Positions 1 through 10,573 of a stretch of DNA of 64,000 nt are shown piece by piece. The position numbers and the translations under genes are program-made. Origin of the DNA: Mortierella sp. BCC40632 (Eukaryota; Mortierellomycota; Mortierellomycetes; Mortierellales; Mortierellaceae); NCBI GenBank assembly GCA_011634665.1, contig WAEK01000004.1:2919501-2983500 (forward strand), written 5' to 3'. The notes under the pieces were generated by a model, which was given only the letters and a program-made list of their open reading frames with translations, ran no database searches and had not been told where the DNA came from. The first letter of the stretch is position 1, and every line of letters begins with the position of its first letter.

Positions 1-3000
1 TGGTCTATGGAAGGAGACAACTCCATCCCACCCGAAGACGTATTGGAGCTCAGCGCCGCATTCGCCATCCTCATGCGAGATAACCTTGCGTCAATGGCAG
101 GCAAGATCAACGAAATGCGCACCGACAACTTACGGACCAGTCAAGGCGCCAACGTCAAGCCCGACACGCTGGACCTGGTTGACCCTAGCAAGTTCCAGGA
201 AGAAATTATATCCACTCGAAAACTCATCAATACTTTCAAGTCAAACAAGAACAACTACAACCGTCCCAACAACAACTCCTCAAACGATCAGCAGAGGACC
301 CAGAACCAACCCTACCGCGGTCACAATGGCAACAATTCCCATTTTCACAGGGATTCAGACAACAGACGGAGGAACAAGAACAACGACCAGCGAAGAGACA
401 ACAGTCGCGGCCGAAAAAGACAACTACCAACCTCGAGGAAGAAGCAGCAGCAAACGCCCTACACGAAGAAGGTCGGAGGACGGCTCTCTCTCTTCCTAAA
501 CGAATGGCAGACTACTACAGACGACCAGGAGATTCTCAATATCGTCAAGGAGGGATACACCGTCCCGTTCAAGGCCAGACCACCGACATCAATATCACAC
601 CTCCGCCACATCCACTGTCGGAGGAGGAGACAACAATTGTCGACAACGAAGTGTCCGCTTTGCTGACCAAAGGAGCAATCGAGCCCGCGAGTGGTCCAGG
701 CTTTACAAGCCAACTTTTCGTCATTCCCAAAAAAGACAGGGGACCTGAGACCCGTACTGAACTTAAGACCACTGAATGCATTCCTACCCACAAAACACTT
801 CAAGATGGAGACAATCCAGCACGTATGCAGCATAATAAAGCGAAGAGATTTCTTGACCTCTATAGACCTCTCCGACGCCTTCCTTCATATCCCAATTCAC
901 CCATCATCAAGGAAATATCTTCAGTTCCTGTGGAAGGGCCAACTGTACCAGTTCAAGGTGCTACCCTTTGGCCTATCACTGGCTCCCCTGGTGTTCACCA
1001 AGACACTGAGACCCCTCCTCCGATGGGCCAGGAAACGAGGAATCAGGATCTCAGCTTATCTGGACGATCTAATAATTGCCGCAGCATCAAGGACCAAGTC
1101 GCAACAGGCCACCAAGATGGTACTTCAGAAACTGGAACGCCTTGGGTTCTTGACAAAGGAATCCAAATCGAGTCTCAATCCATCTCAAACCTTGGAGCAT
1201 CTGGGGTTCGAGTTAGACACAGTATCGATGACCCCTGAAAGTCCCAGGCAAGAAGATCAGGGACGTACGCCGCGAGGCAGCCAAGTTAATCAACAAGAAT
1301 ACCTGCACTGTTCGTCAGCTGTCGTCGTTTATCGGCAAAGCTATCGCCATGACAGTTGCAGTCTTCCCTGCCCGTCTCAAGATTCAACATTTGATGGCCG
1401 ACAAGATTCGTGCTCTCAAATCGGAAGCATCATGGGAGAGCCCAGTTCATCTTTCCCAAGAGTCCTTGAAGGAACTGCATTGGTGGATAATGCATCTGAA
1501 GGAATGGAACGGCTTATCTTGGATGACATCGATTCCCCAGATGGATGTGTACACAGACGCATCAGAGATGGGATGGGGATAGTGATCGACAATCGGACAT
1601 TCAAGCGGGACTTGGTCCGCTCGACAGCAATCGTTCCATATCAACTACAAGGAGTTGTTAACAGTCAAGATTGCCCTTCATCAACCAGAAGTGGAAGGGA
1701 AGGTAATAAACGTAGTATCGGACAACATCACGACCATCGCCTATCTCAACCGTTTCGGTGGGACTCGATCAATGAAATTGATGAAGCTAGCGACCGACAT
1801 CTGGGAATGGTGCCTGAGGACGGATACCAGGATCAAGACCACATATGTCCCTTCAGCATTCAATCCGGCGGACGCGCCATCCCGCCGCCTGATCGGCCAA
1901 CTGGAGTGGTCAATAGACAAACAGTACTTCAAAAGATCGATCGCAAGTGGGGCCCTCACCTCGTCGATCTCTTCGCATCGCCAGACAATCACCAATTACC
2001 CCAGTACATGACCTGGAAGCCATCCGAAGGAGCAGTCGCAAGCGACGCAATGCAGCACAAATGGAAGCCTTGGGGCAACGCCACATTTGTCCCCGTGGAA
2101 CTTAATCCCCTCAATCCTTCAAAAGATCCGACAGGAGGGATCAGCGCAACGATTGTGACACCATACTGGCCATCCGCAGTGTGGTTCCCACTGATCAAAA
2201 CAATGACGACGAGTCGACCTATGGCAATACCGAGGGACAAAGGTGATTCCAGCGCCAGGAAACGCTCCGGATATCCTGGCCAAGAACCCCCACTGGTCAC
2301 TATGCGCTTGGAGGGTAAGCGGCGCCGCCTAATGGCAAAAGGCTGGGATGCTGCAACCGCATCGATAATCGTCGATAGTCCTGAACTTAAACGCAGACAG
2401 ATGGCCTACTCAAGTACACAAGACAGGTACATCAAATGGGCCACCGCTCGCAATGTCGATGCCATGACCCCTCAGCCGGCACAGCTTCTTAACTGGCTAG
2501 CCTCAGGGATATCGATCCACAAATGGACTGCTTCTACAGTCGAGACGTACAAGAACGCCATCATCCACATGTACGAAGACAAGTCAACCTTTGAAGATCC
2601 AGACTTCAAACTTTTCTTCCGTGCACTTCACAGGCGAGAGATCAAGCACATCAAGGCCCTCACCATTGACATCAGCCCAGTCATAGCTTATCTTCACGGT
2701 CTTGGCAACAACAAGGACCTTAGTCTATTCAGACTCACGCAGAAGTTATGTTGGCTACTCGGCACCTGTGGGTTCCTACGACCAAGCGACATCCAATGCA
2801 TTGACCTTTCCAACGACAAGTTTCAACTGAGTCATGTAACAGTAATCCTACCGGTCATGATACCGAAGGAAACAAGAGGAGGAAGTCGTATATGCAGATA
2901 CACCACACTGAAAAATCACAACGACCCTTTGATTTGCCCTGTCAAGACTTTGGAGGAATACTTAAGCCGTATCCAAGACTTCAACATCAACGTTGCTCAC

Positions 3001-3300
3001 CCAAAGGATCCAACAATCCAATACCGTCCTCTCATCCGCGATATCAGGGACCTTAATCGACCTGTCGGTTCAGAACGTATCAGCAACCATATTGCCTTTA
3101 TCAGTCAAAAGCTTCAGTTACCAAAAGGTGTCAAACTACCAAAAGCACGAGCTATCGGCTCAACAGCAGCAATACAGCAAGGCGCTAGGGTGGATGACGT
3201 GGTTGTACATGGCAACTGGTCCTCATCCGTCATTTTTGACAAGTTCTACAGACTCAACGCCGCAACGGCGACCAATTTTACTTCGATGGTTTTGTCGTGA
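1..3300 (+). mobile_element. DIRS-type tyrosine-recombinase retrotransposon, 5' end outside the window, frameshifted
   Basis: This is the coding part of a DIRS-like element. Positions 7-666 encode a polar, Asn/Gln/Arg-rich gag-like protein. Reverse transcriptase begins in frame 3 (504 to about 735), shifts to frame 1 at an A6 run near 730-735, and carries the YLDD catalytic box near 1056-1067. RNase H/connection sequence lies mostly in frame 2 (about 1250-1920; TDASEMGWG at 1553-1579, then two in-frame stops at 1580-1585). Frame 1 resumes and encodes a C-terminal tyrosine recombinase, with a conserved Arg in CGFLRPSD and a final HGNW...FDKFYR segment ending at 3300. DIRS elements use a tyrosine recombinase in place of a DDE integrase. 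The in-frame stops and repeated frame changes inside single domains suggest an inactive copy, though the gag/RT overlap alone could be natural. Confidence 0.9.
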
Positions 3301-3316
3301 ATTCCTGCTCTGGATC

Positions 3317-3939
3317 CACATATATGGTCCTGGCCCAAGAAGGATAATGGCTGACAGAGTCGAAGATATGAAGACTCAAGCCTATTATCCGATGGGCCAG
3401 GACCATATATGTCCCACCCTTTCCCACCCTAGCAGCAGTATCACGTTCCTATCCTTGGCTCACTCGAAGATGAAGAGCAGTAGTACCATAGCAGAGAATT
3501 TTATGTAGTATTTTTTCTGGAGATTCGGGTTTTTATTTCACTAAAGAAGGTTACACATATATGGTCCTGGCCCATCGGATAATAGGCTTGAGTCTTTGGC
3601 GGGCGAGCCCTCAGCTTAGCTGTAAAGCTTCCACCTCTCAATCTAGAGGTCCTCGGTTCATGCCCGAGGTAGCACATGTGTTTTTCGTGCATGATGACCC
3701 CTTTATGGGCCGTGGGCGGGAGAGTGGGCCTCCCCCTACAATCGAGACTTAGTGTTTCGGACTGTGTCCGATGTGGGGTTTAACCCACAATAACAGTGGC
3801 AGACCGGCAGGCACAAACTAGTCTCTAGATAGTGTTTGTTTGGCTAGGTCGTGGACTATTGGCCGAGGTCTCATTGTATAAAGCAAAAAAAAAAAAAAAA
3901 AATAGGCTTGAGTCTTCATATCTTCGACTCTGTCAGCCA
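3317..3939. repeat. Inverted terminal/internal complementary repeats of the DIRS element, second arm split by a SINE
   Basis: A segment of about 65 bp at 3348-3412 recurs as its reverse complement at 3555-3596 plus 3917-3939, the second copy being interrupted by a SINE. A 20-bp core (ATATATGGTCCTGGCCCA and flanks) occurs three times: forward at 3317-3337, reversed at 3394-3412, forward at 3555-3573. DIRS elements typically end in inverted terminal repeats plus an internal complementary region used to circularise the cDNA; this arrangement directly after the recombinase ORF fits that. The true outer boundary of the element was not located. Confidence 0.75.
3597..3900 (+). mobile_element. tRNA-derived SINE with poly(A) tail and 16-bp target site duplication
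   Basis: A 304-bp insertion sits inside a DIRS inverted repeat. The sequence AATAGGCTTGAGTCTT occurs at 3581-3596 and again at 3901-3916, immediately flanking the insert, as expected for a target site duplication. The head resembles a tRNA gene: an A-box-like segment (TCAGCTTAGCTG, about 3610-3621) and a B-box-like GGTTCATGCCC (about 3655-3665). The 3' end is an uninterrupted A16 run (3885-3900). These are the standard marks of a pol III-transcribed SINE mobilised in trans by a LINE. The intact opposite arm (3348-3412) shows the empty-site sequence. Confidence 0.87.
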
Positions 3940-4508
3940 AAACCTTGGGCTGATTGATGACTTATGATGAAAAATGGCGCGAAACGCGATTTCGTTTGGT
4001 GTAACCCATGCCCTCCCTTCCTCTACCAATGAACAAACACTCAATTGACTAAAGGGAAACATGAACTGTGCTCATTTGCCGCACAGCCCCTTCCTTCCTC
4101 TCTCTCTTTCTCTAGCAAGCCGATTCATAAAAAAAAAAAAAAAAAAAAAAATAGAGAGGACAAATAAGATTTCTTTTTTTTTCTTTTTTCAATTTTTTTT
4201 GTTCTTTTTTCTTTTCTTTTCTTTTTTTGGGGGTAATGGGTTTGATAATAGTGAACGAGAGAGAAGGAGGGTTATCAAGTTACAGAATGTTGTGTTTCTA
4301 TGCACGTATTGGAGAAGGGGAGAGAGAGAGAAAGAGAGAAATTGAGAGAAGGAAAAAAAGAGTAGAGGATGCTAGATAAATAAGAAAGTAACCTAAAAAA
4401 AGGAATTCTGTACATTCAAAAAAAAAAAAAAAATGATGGAGAAAAAGGAATAGGATCGAATAGGAGAGAGAGAGAGAGAAAAAAAAAAAAAAAAGCAAAT
4501 TTTTGCTC
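3940..4508. other. Intergenic, A/T- and GA-rich low complexity
   Basis: No gene is seen here. The stretch holds A23 (near 4130-4152), T-rich and GA-rich tracts, and the 3' flank of LARP1. Open frames in it are low-complexity artefacts. Confidence 0.7.
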
Positions 4509-7500
4509 TTAGTGAGCAGCGGCTACTTGACCAGCTCCACCACCAACATGGCTTGGCACCGTATACTTGTTGCTGGGGGTGTTTCCATTGTTGCCATGAG
4601 CATTCTTGAAATCATCAATGCTCTTGTACTGCTCCAACAACGGCTTGAGCTCCGCCATCACATCCAACTTGCGACGACTCTTGTCCTTGCGATAATAAAG
4701 ATAGGCCCAGAACTTTTCCAATCCATACATGTGTCCATTCTGGAAATCGGAATACGTCAACTCTTCAAAATCCAAGAACAAGTCCGAACGGAACTTCTTT
4801 TCCAATCCATAAGAATAGAATCGGAACAGGCACTCAAGTCCATAACGATAGTTTGCATTTGCATCCTCGACCGCCAGTCGCTTGAATTCGTTGTACATCT
4901 TGCGGTTAAAGTTATCTCGCAAAAAGTGTGACCAGAATCGGAAGAGTGTGTTCATCTCTTGCGAATGACCAATACCCTGTCGCTTGCGCTCCTTCAATGC
5001 CTTGTAATGGTACTTGTAGTACTTGTGCTGGATGAACCCGTTCTCGTGCAAAAGCTCGTGTGAAGGATGTTGGAACGATGGGAACGAGTGAGGAGCTTCC
5101 ATCGAAGTCGAGAGCATCGATGTCTCGTTAAGTGATCCCATCGACACGCCCGCAGGTGAGGTGCCAAGTGGAAGGTCCGTCGGGAGGTAAGACTGGTCTC
5201 CCAACACCCATCCGACAGGAGCCTGTGCAAAGTGCTGGCGCGAATCCGGTTTGCCTCCCTTGTTGCCTTGTGTACCCTTGAGAGGATAGAATCGAGGCGC
5301 CTGATTCTTCTTGGATTTGCCTTGGCCCCTGCTGCTGCTAGCCACAGAGCTACTGGTGGCTTGGCCTGTGCTGGCACTAGCACTAGCATTAGCACCGGCA
5401 CTGGATCCGGCACCTGAAGCGGAAATGGTGCCATTTGTAGCAGAAGTGCTAACGCTAGCGCTGGGGGTGATGATGATATGCTGGTTGGTGAAGCTAGAAC
5501 TCAAAGAGCTAGTACGCGGGTGGGATCCTGTCAAGGCTGCAAACTGATCCTCAGAGATGGTCTCCACCTTCTTGTTCGACTGCTGAATGCTGGAGCGACG
5601 GTTGTTGCGTTTACGCTGGAGATCCTTTTCGTAATGATACAGACCTTCGTTAATCATATCATTGAGGTCGTCCGTCATGGACTTGCGCTCGAACGAGACA
5701 TGCGAGCGATCACGTTTCTTTTGAGTGACAATCAGGATCTTGGCCACCGTGTCATCATCAAACTCGTCATCATCATCATCGTCATCATCGCTGACATAGT
5801 ACTTCTGGACAGTTCCTGAACGTGAGCTTCCGAGGAGATTGTCATCATCGAACTGGAAGACTTCGTCATCATCATCACCATTCTCAGAGTCCTTAGTTTG
5901 AGAACCAGAGCCAGGATGAGAGATCGAGCCTCGTTTCTTGTGCTTTGGCTGCTTCACCATCCACTCTTCTCTGGGCGGGGCTGCAGGAGAGAGAGGTTGA
6001 TGGATGTTCATAGACAGTGCTGTGGGCTTGGTTGGCAATGAGGAAGAGATGGTCACGGGATGAGGCGAGCGAGGAGGAGGAACAAAGGAGCTACGGTGGG
6101 TCGAGATGGGCACGGCGCCGTCTTCCTTCGGGAAGATCCAGGTGGCCCAGTCACCACGCTTTCGGATTTTGTCGCCATTGAGCTCGATGATCTTACTCGA
6201 TTTGATCGTGTCCTTAATCAGGCTCTTGTCTGTCGTCAGGCCCTTGACTCGGTTAAAGTTGGCAACAAGTGAGAGCGGCACAAATCCTTCGGAGTCCATT
6301 TGGTTTCGCATATACACGTCCTTGCATAGGTTCTCAACCGAGAAGTAGTATTCCCTATTATGTATTCCCACCGAGAAAAAAAAAAAAAAAAGGCCGATGA
6401 GGTTCTAGGTCCGACATTGGTCGCAGTGGGTCGTGGTGACATCATTGGTCGAGGGTGGACCTGATGTTGATCGAGTCAACTTACATCTGCTGGAGAATGA
6501 AGGCCTTGAGCACATCGGGATCCCCCTGGGGGAAGCCCTGTTGATAGAGATGAGTCGCATTTCCGACCGAGGCCCGGTAGTTAGGACGGCCGCCGCCAGT
6601 TCTACCTCCACCTAATTAGGAACAAAGAGTCATCGAGTAAGCGTGTGTGTGTAGATCGGACATTTTTCTTCTATTTTTCTTTCCAGAACGGCGATTCATT
6701 ATGCAAGTTGACCTACGTCCTCTTCCAGAAGTTTGACGCTGGTGGCTACGTTGGTTCTGTGCTGGTTCCTCGTCAAAGATGGATGGAACAGAGGCTCGAC
6801 GGCCTTGAGTTCCAGAAGCAGAAGCAGCAGTGGTTGTGGTCGTAGTTGAGGAAGCTGGTGGAGCTGTGGTGGCACTGCTGTTGGCGTTGATGGTCGCTGA
6901 AGCGTCTGTTGACTTTGACTTTGAGTGACCTTCATGTGCACTATGACCATTCGTTTTTAGGCCATCCGCAGCCGAGTTCTTTCGACGGCGGTGATGACCA
7001 TGACCGTGACCGTGGTGGTGTGTGTCATGTCCCTTGCCCGCACTCGGCGTGGGCGCCGAATGAATGATGTTGGGTGTTACCTGCGTCCATTTGCCCTTGT
7101 CTTTCTTGCTCAAGGGGGCAGCAGTTGCAGGTTCTTGCTTGGACTCTTTCTCTGCTGATGCACTTGGATCAGGCCAGACATTGGTGTCGTCCAGAGAAGG
7201 CAAGGCCTGCTGCTGGGCGTGCTTCTTGTTCTTTTTCGACTTTTTGCCATCTTCTTTGGCATCTAGAGTAGTGTCGTTGGGCGGGGAGAGAAGTGAGGAT
7301 GGAGAAAAGGGGAAGAGCGGTCAGAAAGTTGATAAGAATGGGAGTAGTTGTCATACTTTCGAGACTCAGTTGGTGATCCAAGGACCCGAGCGTGGCAACA
7401 AGACCTTTCGATCTTGTCCACGATACGGGTTTGCCAGTGACTATGATTAAGCGCTGGCAACCGATGCACGTGTGGCAATGGCCAGCGCTCGCTCGTGGAG

Positions 7501-8213
7501 TGTTGCACACTGTCCGTCTTCGACCACTCTCTTGTCTTGATCCACACCGTAGTCATACAGGGAATTGGCTCGAGGTTTCATGCAACAGACCAGAGTGTCT
7601 TTGGACCCAGGAAAGGGCTGTCGTGGGGAAAGGAGTCAAGCGAGCAGTAGGCGGGAACGTAACCACTATCACCATCAAACTCTGACAACAAATTCACCTA
7701 TCTACGGATCCTGCAGCTTGGCTCATTGACAAGATCAAGGCACAAGAAGAATTATGCCTTGTTCCCACTAGATCTAGGGGAGCCATTCACTGCACTCAGT
7801 CCTGCCTCTCTCCCTCCCTCTTATTATTTTTCCTTTTCTCATGCGTCACTGATGTTCGACTTACCATGTGTTGACTGTTTAGAACCTTCTGGTGCCGTAC
7901 TAGGGCTCTTCTCGGCATCAGTGTCAGCTTGACTTGCCTGGGGTTGCTTCATGGCTTCCTTTCGGACATCCCAGACGTTGACCGCAGGAGGGGCTGGGGA
8001 GGCAGGGGGGGCAGCTGCATCTGTCACATTCTTTGCCACTGGGTTGGCCGTTTCCTTCTGAGCCGTGGCAGTGGCAGTAGGGTGGTCGGATGAGGCAGGC
8101 TCCGAAGTGGTTACCTGGGCATGGTCTTTGGCATGAGGCTCGTTCTTTTCGGCGGGCACTGTGGAGCTGACCATGTTGCCTCGATTCAGTTGGCTATATG
8201 GTAGGGCACTCAA
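4509..8213 (-). CDS. LARP1: La-related protein 1 (LARP1): La motif plus DM15 region
   Basis: Four exons: 8213-7865, 7262-6717, 6611-6485, 6354-4509. They sum to 2868 nt and all phases agree, giving 955 residues. Exon 1 carries the [10 protein letters not shown] motif and exon 2 DDTNVWPD and KGKWTQVTP, both characteristic of LARP1 N-termini, plus a His/Gly-rich stretch. Exon 3 encodes an Arg/Gly segment ([12 protein letters not shown]). Exon 4 opens with the La motif ([19 protein letters not shown], about residues 341-415), a winged helix that binds RNA 3' ends. A long disordered Ser/Thr/Asp-rich middle follows. The C-terminus (about 774-925) holds three DM15 repeats with [22 protein letters not shown] and [10 protein letters not shown] cores, which in LARP1 bind the mRNA cap and 5'TOP motif. 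The expected role is cytoplasmic control of translation and stability of ribosomal-protein mRNAs downstream of TOR. I chose the first in-frame ATG; a later Met (residue 14) is possible. Confidence 0.92.
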
Positions 8214-8739
8214 GTGCAGTGAAAACGGTTGACCTGGGTGGACTGGGTGAGAGAAAGAGAAGGGCAGAGAAAAAGAAAGAAGGAAAAAGAGAAAGATAGA
8301 AGGACACAGAAAGATAGAGAGATAGGCTAAAGAAAGGATTGTGTCACAAGGGGGAGAATGTTGAAGATGAGTGAGTAGACGTCAGCGGATGAGTAGTGCA
8401 GTTGACCGAGTTGGCCGTGAGAACGTTAGGACAGTGTGGATGAGCGCAATGGGGGAGAGAGAAAGAAAGAAAGCAAGCAAGCAAGGAAGAGAGCATGTAG
8501 GCGTTCGTGCGTGTGTATGTCAATGTAAAATAGATGTGGTTGCAAGGTAGAAGATCACTCGCACAGGATCAATAGGGAGAAGAATGCATTACATTTGTCG
8601 ACAGATGTTTAGCGAGGAGAGGATTAGAGAGAAAGAAGGACGATCCGTGCTGGGGGCGTTCTTGCGAGGAGCAGTATGCAAGAATAGCTAAGGACTAAGA
8701 GAAGCAGTAGCTGGTAGAAAGCAGAGTGGTGGCGAGAGA

Positions 8740-8773
<34 letters not shown>

Positions 8774-8817
8774 AGAAAAAAAAAAAAAAAGAAAAAAAAA
8801 AAGAAAAAAAAAGCCAA

Positions 8818-8882
<65 letters not shown>

Positions 8883-9129
8883 TTTTTTCCTTTCGCTGGA
8901 ACATGCCGACTGATTGTCGCACTTCCCTCTACCTGGCCCTGTGAGCGGCCTTCAGTCCAGCCACAACTCTGATCACTTCTCTCTCTCCTCTCTCCTCTCT
9001 CTTCTCCCCCACCTGATGTAATGCGACGCCCGCTCCTGGCAACGACTCCGAGTCCCGTGTGTCAGTGCCGCATCGACCGGGTTTTTTTTCGATCCGCCAA
9101 TCATCTCGTTTATTAATCGTGGGTATATA
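8214..9129. other. Intergenic region with mirror GA/CT tracts
   Basis: This is the presumed 5' flank of LARP1, rich in GA/AG repeats. From 8734 to 8890 a GA tract is followed by A runs and then a long (CT)n and T run, forming an imperfect inverted repeat. No gene is seen. Confidence 0.7.
8734..8890. repeat. (GA)n-A(n) / (CT)n-T(n) microsatellite, imperfect palindrome
   Basis: GAGAGA repeats (to about 8773), then interrupted A runs to about 8810, then CT dinucleotides (8821-8873) and a T15 run. The two halves are complementary in composition, so the strand could fold back as a long low-complexity hairpin. Confidence 0.9.
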
Positions 9130-10219
9130 TCAATTATGACGGACAGACACGTCGTCCTTGCTCCTCGACTCCTCTTCCGAAAGATCAACCACCGTCTCTT
9201 CAGATCCCTGTTGCCTCACCCCTCGTTGTTCCTTCTCTACCCCTTCCATTCCTTCTGTCGTCTCAAAGGGCGCCCTCTCGCTGCTGGGCTCCACCATCAT
9301 CTCCAGCGACATGGATCGCCGTGATAAACTCGACGTCTCGCCTGATAACGGTACAGCTCTCGAGAGCATTGGATTGCTCGACGACCGACCAAATAATGGA
9401 TTTCCACCTTTGATCCGGTCTGCAATATCACTAAGGATGCTGGCTACAGATGTCGACCGTGGTCTGTTCCCTCCTCCTCCTCCGCCTCCTCCTGCAGGCG
9501 GCACTGTTAAATTACTGAGCGAGCCATTGCTGCTATTCCGGTCAGAATGATGTCCAGCAGACAATCTCTCTCCGCTGTCATGTAACTGCACTGTGGGCAC
9601 TTCGCCAGTTGTCGAGAACGGAGGTGGGTCCTGCCCTTGTCCCTGTGCTCCATGCTCCATCTGTTCTCGATACTGACGCTCTGCCTGCTGTGAAATCATA
9701 AACGCTCTCTTGATCCGTTGAGCGAACGCCTCGTGGCTGCTTTGTTGGGCCTGACGATATACCGCAAAGGTCGGATAAGCGGCGATCGAGTTGGACGAGT
9801 CATTGGTGTATCCGCGCGGTCTCGTCTGAAACGTGACAGCATTCGTTACTCGCCTCTTGTGCCCAGTTCCGTCGCTGTGGTCATCGTTTGTTGGATTCTC
9901 GGCATGGTGGTTGCTGCTTATGTTGTTATCCGGGAGGTCTGCGAACCGAGCATTTCTAGTGACGGCAATAGGTGGATCCTGCACTTCGTTACCCGTAGGC
10001 GTTCCTCCTGGAGCCGTTGATGTTGCAGGATAGAGCTTGATGGCAGGAGAAGTCGGAACAGCGCTTGCATGCGAGGGTGAGTGCAACAGAACAGGCACTG
10101 GAATTGGGGATGGGTCATAAGTAGGCAGGGTCGATTCAATCTTGGGCGAAGGGACAAATAACCGTACTATGAGCTTAATAGAAGATGGATAAAGCACCAA
10201 AAGTTTAGTTCACCTGACC

Positions 10220-10260
<41 letters not shown>

Positions 10261-10330
10261 AGTCCAAGGGGAAAGGAGATCCCAGCAAGAGAAAACGGAG
10301 AATGCTGGGTGCTTGGATTCTGTATTGGTG

Positions 10331-10381
<51 letters not shown>

Positions 10382-10573
10382 AGAGAGGGGTCTTACAGAG
10401 AACAAAATCCAAAAGCCAAAGTAGAGACCAAAGACAAGACCCATGGTCCGGGCTGAGATCCTCCTCGGTCGTCGGCCATAGGCTAGGGGTAGGGCGATGC
10501 ACAGTACAACGGCTAGGAGAAACAGGGCCCGCTGCACAGGCTTATGCCACGGTGGGTAGACATGGCCAAACAT
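9130..10573 (-). CDS. Predicted two-span membrane protein with long disordered tail
   Basis: Exon 1 (10573-10397) encodes 59 residues, MFGHVYPPWHKPVQ followed by two hydrophobic spans, about residues 15-33 (ALFLLAVVLCIALPLAYG) and 44-59 (MGLVFGLYFGFWILFS), separated by RRPRR. It ends at a clean GTAAGA donor in phase 0. The intron contains two (CT)n tracts. Exon 2 most simply begins at 10140 after CCCAAG, which keeps the frame and gives about 395 residues in all; this acceptor is uncertain. The tail is rich in Ser, Pro, Asn and His with a Gly-rich stretch, and includes RQAQQSSHEAFAQRIKRAF and SMSLEMM, as in cytosolic regulatory tails. I do not recognise the family. Confidence 0.5.
10213..10374. 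repeat. Two (GA)n microsatellites in an intron
   Basis: Two pure (GA)n tracts, about 10220-10257 and 10336-10374, lie inside the intron of the membrane-protein gene. On the sense strand they are CT tracts and could serve as polypyrimidine tracts. Confidence 0.9.

Noticed and set aside
3597..3680. Possible tRNA gene
   Set aside because: A- and B-box-like motifs are present, but the sequence runs on into an unrelated body and poly(A) with a target duplication, which fits a SINE and not a functional tRNA.
4994..5819. Open frames on both strands inside LARP1 exon 4
   Set aside because: Low-complexity shadows of the LARP1 frame, with no start context or family resemblance.
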